A DNA stretch of 64,000 bases from Macrocystis pyrifera (taxonomy: Eukaryota; Sar; Phaeophyceae; Laminariales; Laminariaceae), in the NCBI GenBank assembly GCA_031763025.1, contig JASSKH010000002.1, positions 12,703,468 to 12,767,467 on the forward strand, given 5' to 3'. The translations under genes were made by a program, and so were the position numbers. Below the pieces are notes generated by a model. That model did not search any database. It worked only from the letters and a program-made list of their open reading frames with translations, and was not told the origin of the DNA. The first letter of the stretch is position 1. Each line of letters begins with the position of its first letter. Positions 1 through 11,400 of this stretch are shown here, one piece after another.

Positions 1-522
1 ACTGGGGAGACAAGGAGAATATTGACATCAGTTTCATTGCCCAGCTCGTTGCCCATCATGAGATATGGCAAAAACAATTTTCCGTACTTGAATCAAGTGT
101 AACAAGAAAAGTGGTTTTTGCTGCGATGCAGCGCTCAATTTTGCGATTTTCGATCTGAAATTTTGACGCCGTATTTGTGACGCCCGTGCAAAATTATGTC
201 GTTCTTGGCTATTTAAATTTTCGTTTTTCAGAGAGGAGTTTGAGTCGTGCTTCTATTCTTGGGGTTTAGTTTCGGTCGTATCTCTCGAACAATAAATAAA
301 AGGCCCGGAACGACACGTCTCGGTTGGTGCATGGACAACACGTTGCCAAAATCTCATGTCCAACTGCGTAAAATTGGGCGCTATGGCCGACCGCCTGAAT
401 CGACAGGGTCTTGACTAGCCCAGCACATTCATCCCCGTACCCGCGGGATATGGGCATCACACATAGCTTGCATACTTGAGTTTTCGTGATACGAGTGAAG
501 TATTCATGGGCTACAGATATAG

Positions 523-935
523 TCAACATAGCCGCAGTTTTGTGCTATCGCTACTGTTATCGTCGATCGAATACACAGTTTTTGTGTTTTTTCCACGTGC
601 GATCAAAAAAGGGAGGGCAATTATTAATAGCATGACTAGCTCCAAGAAAAAAGGGTAGCTTAGACGGAAGTCGATCCGAAACTGCTTCGCCGTTATGCTC
701 GTCGGGTCAGAGGTCTCCATCTTCCAGCAGCTGCGCGCGATCACACATACATGCTCCTGCCCCGCTTCTTCGAGTAGCGTGTGAGTTTCACACGCGGGGT
801 GTTGTCCTCCATCTCGTCCTCGAGGTCATCGCGGCGCTGGATTTCTTCGAGAGCCGCAAAAGCTAAAGCCAGCGAAGCAGTTGGCAAAGGGATATCACGC
901 GCTGCCGCCATCGGGTGCTGACACGTGCTGCTGGC
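523..935 (-). pseudogene. PIF/Harbinger-like transposase N-terminal remnant
   Basis: Two minus-strand frames that abut near 741-744 read together like the N-terminus of a Harbinger-type (DDE_Tnp_4) transposase. The upstream frame has a leucine/alanine-rich stretch followed by the acidic-basic run ALEEIQRRDDLEDEMEDN and the basic KLTRYSKKRGRSMYV. The next frame continues with a Trp, SITAKQFRIDFRLSYPFF and LELV, which resembles the family's 'K-x-FRxxFRxPYxxFxxLV' helix. The change of frame at about 741 and the early stops below 523 show it is broken. Sequence down to about 340 may hold further degraded parts in other frames (a MNVLG-like patch), but no DDE catalytic residues can be placed. The family call is by pattern recognition only; a random arginine/leucine-rich ORF remains possible. 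Confidence 0.4.
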
Positions 936-1904
936 GGGCGTAGAAGAGGATGTATCACGCTGACTCGCAGCGAGCAGCAGCAGAAGTGACAGCAGCCAAG
1001 CCAGCGTCGCCGATGTTGTGGTGTGACGTCGTGTCGTATCTCGTGTTGTTGAGGCGTGGGTGTGTGATACTCGTATGAGGCGGGGCTTTCTAATTTTTCC
1101 GATGTTTGAATCCGATTGGCGTGTTAGATCGAAAATCTCGGTCTTTTCGACAGTCTGGTCGAGTTGAAAACAATAATACAAAAATCTTGGATTGAAAAGG
1201 CGCCTTCTCACTTGCTTAAGAAAGCCAATTTTTGTCTCCGATCGGAAACCGGCCTTCTCAATCCATAATTCCGACTGCATAAGAACTGGCCTCAAGACCA
1301 GGAATAATCCGAAGAACAGATTATTCCGGCGGATTTTTCGTTCGTCGAAAGTAACTTTCTTTTAGAAATGTTCTTCAAGGCAGAACGCCCGTTAGACGAG
1401 GGTAATGTTCCTTAACGGAGAAAGGACATTAGTTGAAAAGTTCTTATACTAGCAGGAGAACGATCGGTAGGCATTGGAAAGTTCTATAGGAGCACATCAG
1501 ACAAGAGGAATTTACGAGCAATTGTGGTGGGGTGGGACGAGTTTATCTGGGTGTCGAGTCCCCCCCCCTTTCCTCTCACTTCTCTGCCAGAGCACCTTCT
1601 CAGCTATCGCCATCAATAAATAAGTTATGAACCAGAAAAAGCGAAGCACTGCTTCCTAGCTGCCAGATGCACCTACGTCCTTTACCCTTACCTCGGCCAT
1701 CTCTTCACATTTTGAGAAAAAAAACGAGCTCACAGCTCCGTCCCGTTTTTTTTATTTTTCATCTACTGGTATAACATACCAGGTGCCAGGTACCTGGTAT
1801 AGCGCATTCGCCCTACAATATGGATATGGATATACCATACATACATGTGCGTATGTATGACATGCACGGTTTTTGCGGATTAGGAATATTTTCTCTTTTG
1901 GCCG
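936..1904. other. No gene recognised
   Basis: The 5' part of the minus frame leading into the transposase remnant runs from about 1295, but its first half has no recognisable domain. The rest is AT-leaning unique sequence with short C-runs (about 1560-1569). A palindromic cluster at 1774-1801 holds two overlapping ACCAGGT/AGGTACCTGGT motifs, part of the window-wide TACCAGGTA signal. Confidence 0.5.
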
Positions 1905-2060
1905 CGGGTCCTTTCTTACCCTCCCGGCTGCGGGGCACGCACGGGGGCCGCCTCTACACCACGACGCAAGTGTGGGTCCCGGTCGGGCTCGGTGGTGCAT
2001 GCTCTGGGTGTCCAAAGTAGTGCGAGCTGGCGAATAGTACCCACCTGCAGCAGCAGCAAG
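1905..2060 (+). repeat. Interspersed repeat R4, short copy
   Basis: This segment shares an ordered set of blocks with 4551-5270, 44510-45090 and, inverted, 20565-20690. The blocks are a CTCCCGGCTGCG-like start, GGCACGCA, GTACACCACG, then (GAG)CCCCGGCCGAGGTCCGTGG-like sequence and a 'GTGCTCTGGG' block. The copies are clearly diverged. No terminal repeats or polymerase III boxes could be identified, so it stays an unclassified dispersed repeat. The CAG-rich tail at 2040-2135 also resembles 31675-31790. Confidence 0.55.
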
Positions 2061-2149
2061 CTGAAGAAGCAGCAACTAAAGTACCAACAGGCAGAAGTGC
2101 GTTCTATCTTGCACTGCTCGACACAAACACTATGTGCCAAACTCCTCCA

Positions 2150-3060
2150 TGTCACATTCGTCTATTTCCCTAGTATCCCGTAACACATCCCGTTCCTCCT
2201 TGCACATTTCCCATTCTCCCACTATGTGACTTCTAATCTCTATTGCTTTGCCACACGAGCACATCTGTGCATCTACCTCCTCCTCCCGGCTACCGGTACA
2301 CCTGGCACCTCTTTCTTCTTTCTGGCAGAACCAGGTCCCCTACACGCAATCGCACTTCCAGCGTTTTCGCGAAGTCCATTGGGCCGTGCAAATACTTTTT
2401 CATACCTATCCCTTCGCTTAATCCTCCGTGTATATATCTCAAGTGTTTCTCCGATTTCACTTTGTTTCTTAGCGCTAGCCTTTCCCTTATATCTACCCTT
2501 CTTTCTTCGACTTCTGTCTTGTGCCTCCCAAACTTCTCTGCGGACATCCATCTCGTGTTGGTTTCATCATATATCCTTCCATACTTTCTCGACTACGCTA
2601 TCCCACTTTATTCGAGCTCGCCCTTTTATTACTTTTTCCCATACAGCTCTTATCAACTATGGCTGGCAACCTCTTCTTTGGCATGTTCCTTCTTTACTCT
2701 ATATTGCCCTTTCAACTTTCTCATGTCTATTTGTCGTGAGTGGGTGCATTCCCAGTTTTGCGCTTAATACCGTATTACTAGTCGTACTTGAGCATCTCAG
2801 GAATTTTTACCTGACGCTATCTGTACTGTTTCCAGCTGTTTCACGAGTTTCGCATTCCCTTCCAATACATCTCTTGCATATTGTAGCTTTGGTACTAGCA
2901 CATTCATCAAGAAAAAAAATTGTAATCCTAGTGTCAAGGTGCGAGCCTGTTAGGATCGCATCCATCTTGCCTACGGGTGCTTTACCCTTTCGTATTACTT
3001 TGGCTATGTGTGTATCGCAAGAGCAGCATTTCAATATCTCCACGCCAAGGTATGCATACT
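2150..3060 (-). pseudogene. LINE (non-LTR retrotransposon) C-terminal remnant
   Basis: Read on the minus strand across three frames, the segment gives blocks typical of the C-terminal part of a LINE polyprotein, downstream of the reverse-transcriptase core. In order they are FLRCSSTTSNTVLSAKLGM (near 2800), AVWEKVIKGRARIKWD (near 2650), RLRVGDLVLPERRKR (near 2320) and a terminal cysteine/histidine block, CSCGKAIEIRSHIVGE (near 2230). That last block matches the C-x-C...RxHI arrangement that ends many LINE ORFs; the last expected Cys is Trp here. Several in-frame stops and at least three frame changes, including one at about 2290, show it is dead. The long plus-strand ORF at 2226-3062 is its antisense shadow. 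No catalytic YxDD motif is present, so this is a 5'-truncated insertion, as is usual for LINEs. Confidence 0.7.
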
Positions 3061-3427
3061 AGTCTACGATCGCCAATTCATCTTCTCCTCACTTCCAACT
3101 AAAGTTTACTGGGTTCACCTTATCTTCGTTGCATACAACTACTGCGCGCTTCAGCAATAAAACGACGAGGTCGACGGACAGAAAAGGACACACAAAAGCG
3201 TGCTACTATAGTAGCTGGTCAATGCAGTAGTAGTAGCTGGTCGAAGATGTGGAATAAAAGTCGAGGGTGTATTATTCTACAGCAAGGATAGCGACGAGGT
3301 CGACGGATAGAAATCGTAACAGACAAAAGCTCACACCTGGTATAATCCTTCACAGCGCAGGTAGGTGAATATACCTGACCACGATGTATTCTACCGGTGT
3401 GAGTTCATATAGAACTACTTCTAGATA
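3061..3427. other. Unassigned spacer with a short direct repeat
   Basis: No coding signal. The block GACGAGGTCGACGGA occurs at about 3164 and again at about 3293 with partly similar flanks, suggesting an old local duplication of about 130 bp. Otherwise nothing is recognisable. Confidence 0.4.
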
Positions 3428-4060
3428 TCTCGATCTCTGAGCGTGCTCGGTTGGTACATCCCTCGCCTCTCAGACCACCCACTTGGAAATCGCCTCCTTT
3501 TATTCCTTGCCGGACGTTTTCAGCGGGTTTTTGTATTTTTCATTTCTCTTTGCACTTTCAGTCCTTCTTTCCTTCTTTCTTCTTTCGTTTCGTGTGCGTG
3601 CGTGTACTCCGAGCACGGTTCCGCGGGCAAGCGCGGCACCGTCGCGGGCGTCAGCGGGTGCTGGCGGGTAGAGGGGGGGGTTGCAAGGAGCACGGTCGCC
3701 ATTTTCGTGGATGGGCGTCGCGCGTGCCTCGATACACGAGAAAAGCATGAATGGGCTCTGTCTGGCCTCCATTCGTGATTTTTGATAAGATAATATTCAA
3801 GCGGTGCTTATTTTTGCGACCAGACTGAAAACCACAGGGGGAGGGAGGTCCCAGTCTGAGCACCAACATTGTCGAGCTGGCGAACGACGGCCACGGTGAG
3901 CACCGGGCTTCACGCGAGGCGGGCGACGGGGCTCACTGTGGAAGAGAGGGAGGAAAGCTTTATTACCCGGACAGAACCGGTGGCGAGATGATCGGGAGAG
4001 GGGCGGGCGGCGTACGAGGCTGACAGAGAAGCTCTGTTGTTTGATTAATTATTTTTGACG
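3428..4060 (-). repeat. Interspersed repeat R2 (subfamily a), inverted copy
   Basis: This is a minus-strand copy of the R2 repeat also found on the plus strand at 32545-33245, 42720-43212 and 43600-44375. It begins (low coordinate) with the R2 end block CTGAGCGTGCTCGGTTGGTA and contains the CACCCGCTGACGCCC-like block, the conserved AATGGAGGCCAGACAGAG box and the GTGCTCACCGTGG box. It joins directly to an inverted R1 copy at about 4090. R2 carries weak ORFs on both strands, but they are not maintained between copies, so I treat the repeat as non-coding. LTR, SINE and non-autonomous DNA element identities are all open. Confidence 0.7.
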
Positions 4061-4089
4061 GTGTGTAGGGTGTTCCAATCAGGCAGTAA

Positions 4090-4500
4090 ATCAGTACACG
4101 AAACGGGACCAGGATGTTTTTTCTTTTTCGGTTTTCATTTTCATTACTTTCGTGTGCTGCTGTGCCGTGCTGCGCTTTATCTTTCGTACATACGAGTACG
4201 AGTACAGACACAGAGCATATCTAAAGAAGAAAATAAGTACACTACCTGGGGTATGTACGTATGTACGACATGTGAGCGAGCGTAACGGAAAACCGCCCGC
4301 GACGCGACGCGTATGTGGCGTCCGAGCTATTTTCTCCTGAAGCATGGCGGCGGGACTCTAGGCATTATCAAGTCACCAGTTTGCAACTACAGTCACGAAA
4401 ACTATGGACCTCCGTCCGCTTCGCACAATTTGACGTAATTTTCCTTCCTGAGCGAGCGTAGCGGGCGGCGCAGGCCGCCCGCGGAGAGAAGCGCCTTGTA
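4090..4500 (-). repeat. Interspersed repeat R1, inverted copy
   Basis: Minus-strand copy of R1, which has other copies at 31235-31500, 42324-42600 and (inverted) 43213-43488. Recognisable blocks include GAAGCATGGCGGCGGGACTC, ATCAAGTCACCAGTTTGCA, a GCGAAGCGGACAGAGGTCCA-like box and a GC-rich end with GCGAGCGTAGCGGGCGGCG. R1 contains two internally similar GC-rich blocks about 200 bp apart. It lies directly against R2 in three of its four copies, so R1 and R2 may be parts of one element of about 1.1 kb. Confidence 0.65.
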
Positions 4501-4550
4501 TATATATCGATGTATGAAATGTACTTTTTTGTGAGAACAGAAAACTTCAC

Positions 4551-5270
4551 TTCTCGGGCCGCCGGCCTTCTGTCGCGCTCTCGGCTGCGTGGCACGCAGG
4601 GAGCCAGCGTGTACACCACAGAGCAAATGCGAGCCCCGGCCGAGGTTCGTGGCGCGTGCTTTTGCCTTCGAAGTCGCGAATCCTGGCAAGTAACTACACG
4701 TAGGACTGTGGAAACCAATATTTCAGCAGGCACCGGCCTTTTGAGGGTTCATACAGCAGTAAGCACCAGCAGCGCGACAACCACGAGCAGCAAGAGGACA
4801 CAGCGGCAGCAATGCCACAACCACCAGCAGCAAGAGGAACAGCGTGACCTGCAGACGCACACACAGCAGCGCCCACACCTGCAACAGCCAGCCCCCACAA
4901 TTCAAGATTTTGCTTTGCTGCTGGCTGCTCCTGTTGTATCATGTCCGTATCACACTGTCCCTCAAGCTCTCTACTACGTGGCAGCCTAACAACAGCAGTC
5001 GCACATCAAGATTTTTTATTTTGTGACGGCCACGGACAGTGCATCTGTGTGTGTGCTTGTGTGTACCATATTTTCTGTCTACCTACAGCAGGAAGTACAA
5101 ACGAACACATAATATCTACGTAATCTCAAGAAAGGTGCAAATTATTGGGTGCTGCACAGGGGGCAAGACGACGATACGAAACCACATTTCCTTGGCGTCA
5201 CTTTGACCTTTATGACAGACACGGTGGCTTTGTGCTTGTTTGCGTGTGCAGTGCTCACGAGGAGATACAT
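4551..5270 (+). repeat. Interspersed repeat R4, long copy
   Basis: Similar to 44510-45090 over most of its length. Matching landmarks include GTACACCACAGAGCAAATGC, GCGAGCCCCGGCCGAGGT, a CTGCTGCTGGCTGC-like block, CAAGCTCT, GTGACGGCCACGGA, the GTGTGTG stretch, ACGAACACAT and TCTCAAGAAAGGTG. CAG/CAC expansions at 4755-4880 differ from the other copy. No ORF is shared between the two, so no protein is proposed. Confidence 0.6.
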
Positions 5271-5417
5271 ACAAATATGTTCACACTTCTTGTTCCATTT
5301 CAAAATCAAGCACACATCGTCGAACCTCACCCTCTCCCACAGCAGCTAGACAGCAGCAGTACTTGAAGTAAATAAGAAAGCCTCATCATGATTATGCTCC
5401 CCCTTTTCAACCTGTGA

Positions 5418-5470
5418 AACCCCCCGGATTTCAAGTCAACCACATCCCGAAGGGAAATCTTGTACAACAT
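5418..5470 (+). repeat. Short conserved interspersed repeat R8
   Basis: A block of about 50 bp reads CCCCCGGATTTCAAGT, CCACATCCCGAAGGG, then a CTTGTAC and a TA-rich tail. It recurs at 46375-46435 (same strand) and at 13714-13775 (opposite strand), with a weaker relative near 8925-8965. Flanking sequences differ, so only this short core is shared. Confidence 0.5.
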
Positions 5471-5689
5471 AAAAATGCGTATCATACGTACGGGTACGTC
5501 CACTATTAGTAGTACAATCAGAAAAAGACTCAGCGCTTCGAGCGCAGTCTTGCCAGTGAACCACGCAAGTGACAAGTTCAGTTGTAGGACGTGCGATCAA
5601 CAACAGCAACCATCCGCGGTCGCAAAAAAGTACGAACGGCACAAACATATTATAAAAGCCACATATCCTACACACCCGCGACCACGATG

Positions 5690-6090
5690 TATACCGTTTT
5701 ACGGTGTCCCACCGACTTTCCACAGTATCTCACAGACTTGACACAGTATATAACCGTGTACCAGGTATACACCTTCACGATACCCCACCGATTCCCCACC
5801 GACTCCCCACCGCATGCCATGTATACCACGGTATCCAACGTGTCTAGAGTATCTCACCAACTTCCCACGGTATCCCACCGAACTGCAATCGTATCCCACC
5901 GACTTCCCAGGTTATCTCTGGGTATCCCACTGTATCTCGATGCAACCTCACGGTATCCCACGGACTTCCCACCTACTTCTCACGGCTTGCCGCTGACTTC
6001 CCATGCTCTTGCATGCAATTCTGGGTGAGTTATCAAGGTATTCCATGGAATTTCACGGCATCCCACGGATCTGCGGTATCCCTCGCACCA
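5690..6090. repeat. Degenerate minisatellite, about 20-bp unit
   Basis: Tandem, imperfect repetition of units like TATCCCACCGACTTCCCACG and TATCCCACGGAATTTCC. Units are interrupted and vary in length, so this is an old array. ORFs through it on either strand only translate the repeat. Confidence 0.75.
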
Positions 6091-6671
6091 TGTGCACGTA
6101 ATCGTATAGAGTACTCGTTCTCTATCTTCTCGACCTCGCAAGATAAAAAAAGGGTTATAGCCAAAAACAGGTATATCTGGCCACTTTTGGGCCAAACTCA
6201 ATTACACATTAAAAGCAAGTACGAATCACATGCCAGGACTCCTGCTTCGTATTGGCCAGACTGACATCGTACTTGATTTTGGCTCGAAAAGGCCAGGGCA
6301 TACCTGATTTTTCCTACTCTCTCTAGCTTTCAACTGGTTTTGGTCATTTTTAAACAAATCAGAGAGGCCATACGTACATTGTTCTTTTCTGGGTATGCGT
6401 CCGCGGTCCCTCGGTTGCAATTCTTCTGCATAAACTCTGTATTCGTACGTACGTACTTATGCATACATACGTAAGCTAATTTCACTCTTTCTTCTTCAGG
6501 GTGTATTATCTGCTCCAGTTGTTATGATGTGTACTCTGTTGTTTCCTCTTGTCACAGGAGTCATATTACAGACCCGTGAACATACACGGCAGTTCGTCTG
6601 CCCCACCCCGCGTCGAGGTGGTCTCAGGTTTGGTACGGCCAATTCATTTCGTTCCGAGCAGGAGGTTGCGC

Positions 6672-7432
6672 GAGGATGGTCGAGAAGCTTCAAAGCCGCC
6701 AACGGGGGGGGGCACTCACTATCATACATGGCCGTAGTCGTATGACCATGGGCCCTCGCATCCCTACAATGCCGGGACGGAGCACGTCGGGTTTTCATCG
6801 ACCAGGTAGACATGCTTGGACCAAGCGAGAAGCGCCGTGAGGAGTTGGGCGAGTCCCATGAAGGGTAAACTGCATCCTACTAAGAACCACTTTAGAGGCG
6901 GATTTTCTTGCATATGGATGACAGCATCAACGAATTGAATTCGTTTCTGGTCTGGCTACTTCAAGAGACAGCAATGGGTTTACTATGTAACTGCCTCGTG
7001 GGTGTTTCACCATATACACACCACGTGATACGATCATCCCCCTTGTGCGAAGTAAAGGTTCTCCCCGCACAAAAATGATATAACTTGACCCCAGGCCGTG
7101 GTAACCGCCAACAACAAAAAAAACGGTACCCTGGCTGTCTAACTCACGCAGTGAGAGACGTGTTTTACAGCGTCGTCGCCAACCGACGCCTACCCAACCT
7201 ATATATATACCAAGTAATAATACGTGGACAAAGCCGCCAACGGGGGGGGGGGGGGGGGTGTACTCGATAGAAGAGATGTACTCGATATCATGCATGGCCG
7301 TAGTCGTATGACCATAGACCCTCGCATCCCTACAATGCCGGGACGGAGCATGTCGGGTTTTCACCGACCAGGCAGACATCGCTTGCACCAAGCGCGAAGC
7401 GCCGTGAGGTATCCGGCGAGTCGCATGAAGGG
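6672..7432. repeat. Duplicated segment, copies at about 6672-6845 and 7224-7432
   Basis: Both copies start at AAAGCCGCCAACGGGGGGG and run through CATGGCCGTAGTCGTATGACC, CTCGCATCCCTACAATGCCG, GGACGGAGCA and GAAGCGCCGTGAGG to GAGTC(G/C)CATGAAGGG. The second carries a G-run of about 17 and an extra CTCGATA-type insertion. On the minus strand each copy encodes a similar short peptide (KTR-APSRHCRDAR-HGHTTTAM), but neither ORF has a recognisable domain. The spacing is about 555 bp, so this is a local duplication or two insertions of one element. Confidence 0.7.
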
Positions 7433-8202
7433 GGGGCAGATTAAATACTTTTGGCGCTCCCGCCGTGGCGACAAAAACGAAGCCTGGGGACCCTCTGCAG
7501 GTCCAAGTGAAGCGCGTGGTACCTGTACCCCACAGGAGAAACCTATTGTATTTGTTAATTTACTGAATATGATTCATCAGCGAATGGCCGGGCCGCGGGA
7601 TACTATTTCTCGAATCTAGCCACAGCACGTATCCAATGCCACCACAAACTACGCCGGGTTCATAGCTAAGTGGCGCCGAGCGTGTTTCCACTAATCATTG
7701 TGTACCATAAAATACGAACCTACCAATGCCAAAGCGCCACCATATTTCCAAGAAAGCATTGATAGATAAGCGATGGAATATACCTGGGCCCGTGACGACA
7801 ACAAAAACATTTGAGCTAACCACACTCTCCCTGTAACAACGAACATCGTGTCAAATTCTCTGCGCGATCGGCCGCCCTCGAATTCAAAATCCTTGCGATG
7901 CTAGAGGCAAGACGAGAAATCTGCAGAACTAAATGTTAAGCTGCATCACAACCAGGACGGAAACCAAAACACTACAAAACACCCAAATTGAGGTAGCAAA
8001 AACACTGTTAACATTTTGGTCACTACATGATCAGCAAGGCAGTTTTTTGTTCCACTCAGTTTCATCATCGGAGTATTGTACGAAATGCGGTGCACCACAT
8101 TGTCAGTTGTAGAGCAACTACGGCATGCGAAATAAAACGAACACAACACAACGCGTGATCCACCACGACGGATCTTACAGGGGATATCCCATCACCACCA
8201 AC
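7433..8202. other. No gene recognised; would be first intron of the kinase gene
   Basis: Lies directly downstream (minus strand) of the kinase exon at 8203-8433. I searched by eye for the next kinase block (an HPN-like motif, HRD or DFG) on the minus strand and did not find it here or lower down. Nothing else was recognised. Confidence 0.4.
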
Positions 8203-8433
8203 CTCTTGCCGGATGTCCTCGAAGCTATGAGTCACGTTCTCGAGATCCATCACCTTCACCGCCACATGCACCCCTCTCGTCGCACAGTACGCTTTCCATA
8301 CTGTCGCGAAAGCCCCCTTCCCGATCATCTTATCAAGCTTGTAGCCATCCGCTCCCGTGGGCCATGGCACCCCCTCTCCCCCACCACCGGCTCCTTTATA
8401 GTCCGAAGAGCCACTACCGCCTAGAGCGGACAT
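8203..8433 (-). CDS. STE20-family (OSR1/SPAK/Fray-like) Ser/Thr kinase, first exon
   Basis: The exon encodes 77 residues from an ATG at 8433. A Gly/Ser-rich leader (residues 1-29) is followed by the start of a protein kinase domain: YKLDKMIGKGAFATVWKAYC contains the glycine-rich loop (G38-x-G40) and HVAVKVMDLEN holds the ATP-binding Lys60. The SFEDIRQE stretch fits the start of helix C, where Glu77 could be the partner of Lys60. The spacing and the 'VAVKVMDLE...S' wording resemble OSR1/SPAK/Fray kinases, which regulate ion transport and stress responses in other eukaryotes. The reading ends at CAAGAG followed by GT (8202), a plausible phase-0 donor but not a strong consensus. A TATATATA sequence lies at 8452-8459, only about 18 bp upstream of the ATG, too close for a standard TATA-TSS spacing. 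No downstream exon was found in the window, so the gene is either broken by large introns or transposons running off the left edge, or is an orphan exon. Confidence 0.65.
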
Positions 8434-8459
8434 GAGTATGCCACACTTCACTATATATA

Positions 8460-11400
8460 ACCAACCAAACGAACCACACCGGCAAAAGTAAGGGGAACTT
8501 CACATTGTCAGATCACGACGACGTAGTGGGGTAGCTTATATTTGATATTTGAATTATGTGCCGATTCGCTTATGAAATCAGGAAAGTTTAGTCCGAATTA
8601 CCCTCAACAAGCACGCGACCCTCTTACAAGTGAATACCGCCCAAGCAACGAAATGCGACGACAAAGTCCCTTGAACTTTTTGATAGAAATCTGGAATAGC
8701 AAACAAGACGCGGCCATTTTGAACCAGACGAAAAACTCGAGGCTGCTGCACGGGGCTCTCCACTGGTAGCGTAATAAAAAGCAACCTTGCGAATTTTTTC
8801 TGGCGTCCACAAGAGAGTTTCGCTCGCCCCGACCATGCTACTATTGACCGTGGCCACGGGCCAAAAGTGCCCTGCACAGGGATCTCAACCTTGCTTGCAG
8901 ATGTATTGGCTTACACCATTAACACACAAGGTTCCCCTCGGGCAAGTATCAAGGGGAGTCGCACAAGAAAAAAAATCAAAACCAAGCTTATATCTACCAG
9001 GTATCATACAATACCTGTGTACGACTATTCATATACCAGGTACAATATCTGCACAAACGATATTATCATATGAGGTCGTAATTTCCTTGTTACTGTCAAC
9101 CCTTTCCGAACTGCGACCACGTTTAGGGGACAAAACGGATTAGTCTGTGATCATTGCGTTACTGAATAGGGTAAATGGAAGTTGATGCTGAACAGATGGC
9201 TTGCGGCGGGCATTTCAATGTGAGTGGTGTAAACAGACATACAGTATGCGTGAGTTTGAGGCCGTACGATAGTGTGACGGACTGAGCAAACTAATATACA
9301 CCTGGCATTGTTTTTTAATGTTTCCTGCCAACGAACGTCTTGGCGCTCACGTTAAAGCCCCCCTGATGATCTGCAGCACAAACAACCAAGGACTGCCCGC
9401 AAAAAAAAATCGTTTGGAAGCACGCCACGCGTGACACACACGACACGGAGCGCGCCCAAACTCCGTGGCCTTTCAGTAGTAAAGACAACGTGTACGTCCA
9501 GAAATCTGAAATCGTATCTAAAAAATCGAACGTGCGAAAAAGAAATTGGCATCGAGTGTGGGCCTCGGAACATTATATTTGATAACTAAAACACCATCGA
9601 CAATTATCCTGGAGGCATATACGCTTGTGATTTTTGTTACCCCTTCTAAAACCCATTGCAGGATCCCCAGCATACATTAATGATCCCACAGTAAGAGACG
9701 CAACGAACGGCGACAACAGGAACGTGTAGTGCTGCCTTTCAGCTGGATGCAGTAATCAACCTGCTGCTGTTATCTATAGTAGCAGCCCAGTGCACAGCAA
9801 TAGGACACACAACAGTCAGCGCCACGTATAATACTCGCACGAACGATTTTTGGTACTCGTATATATACAGGGAAATCTTTACGAAGCAAGACGAACGGAA
9901 AAACTTGCCGGCAGAAACTGCGGCGGATGCTAAACGTAGCTCCGCAAAATACAGAGCAAAGCAGCAGCGTGCGTGGTGCATGTGGTGCATCGGCCGATCC
10001 CGGCAACAACGAACAACATTTACTCGTACGCGTATCAAAATGGTGACTGCTGGTCGTTACGCTGCCAGCGAGAATAGGATTGTGCTTCTTTGCTACTACT
10101 GCTGTCTACCTGGTATGACAAAAGAGCACAGCTGCAGCAGTAGCAATGTCGTATGATAAAACACACCAAGCAGCAGCATAGAAACGGTGGCGCTGTCGGG
10201 TAAGCGATCGAGGGCTCCGATAAAGCAACTCGTCACCGTATGTCGCGAATCTGCCGCACTCGCATGGTGCTTGCTGCCTGCTGCTGCTGGGCAGCGGGGT
10301 TATTATGTTGTAGTCAGCTAGGGGTAAGAACGCTCTCTGCACTGCAGCTGTTGTTGTCTGAGCTGTGCTTCGTGAAAAAAGCACAAAAACTCGCACGTAC
10401 GAAATAAAAACAAGGACTCAAACCCAAAACCCGGGAAATTATCTCACCCACTCCCGCCGACAAACAAGCTTGAGCGAACGCCAAAACCAAGCTTAAGCGC
10501 ATCGCACCCAAACCTCGACCGCAGTCACCGGACGACTTTCTCCTGTCGACCCCTCCTGTCGACCCGTTGAGGTTTGCGCAATGCGGGTACTAAGAGGTAT
10601 CATCGAACGCAGACAAAACAAAAGCACAAAAAATACGTATATGTACAACAATGCTGCTTTTCCCACCTCGCCTTCCCTTGCAGATATGATCAACAGGCTT
10701 GGTCCTTGAAACAGGGTTGTTGCTGCCTACAGGAAGCGGAAACGGACGCAAGCAAGAGAGAAGAAAGGGGTTGATGAACACAAGGTAACATTGCACGCAA
10801 TGGACTAAATCACGAGTGACGGCCGCTTCCGTGTCCAACAAAGGCGGAACGCACCCATGGAACCGGGTTTAATATAAGCTATGATGTTCAAACGCTATCG
10901 TATTCACTTAGGCACTTTATGGCGGGAGGTTCGACCTCTGTGAGGAAAACTCCTTTATTTGGCGCGTGCACACCGAAAGCGTAACTACAGCACTTGGAGA
11001 GCTAAAAAGTTGCGACGATACCTCAGACGTTTATATGGCTCCACGCCCACTGCTGGCGACATAACAAGGTCCCCTGAGTAAGGCCTCTGAGCAGCAAGGA
11101 ATCCGACCAACATGTGGTATGTCGAAATCTTCCCCGCTCTCCCTTGCCACAAAAAAAAACAATCTGGGGCTACCCATCATCACGAAGGGTGGCAATTAGC
11201 ACATGCTTGCGCGCTGTTCCCCAGTGTGCTATAATAGTCTATTTTTGAGGAAGTGGGACGACCACCCGCATGAAAAAATCATTCAACGAGCCATACTTGC
11301 AGTCCTTGTTAGACCGGGGCGGGCAACAGTGTGACCCAAGGAACGGCGACAAAGCCAGTCCGAACGCGAGACCAATTTTATGCGGCACCAGGTATCAGCG

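Noticed and set aside
2226-3062. Plus-strand ORF of 278 codons
   Set aside because: Ser/Leu/Phe-rich antisense shadow of the minus-strand LINE remnant, whose blocks are recognisable.
8451-8459. TATA box for the kinase exon
   Set aside because: TATATATA is only ~18 bp upstream of the ATG, so a TSS at the usual distance would fall inside the coding region; not called as a promoter.
10920-10960. tRNA-like T-arm GGAGGTTCGACCTC
   Set aside because: No matching D-arm, anticodon arm or acceptor stem at the right spacing.
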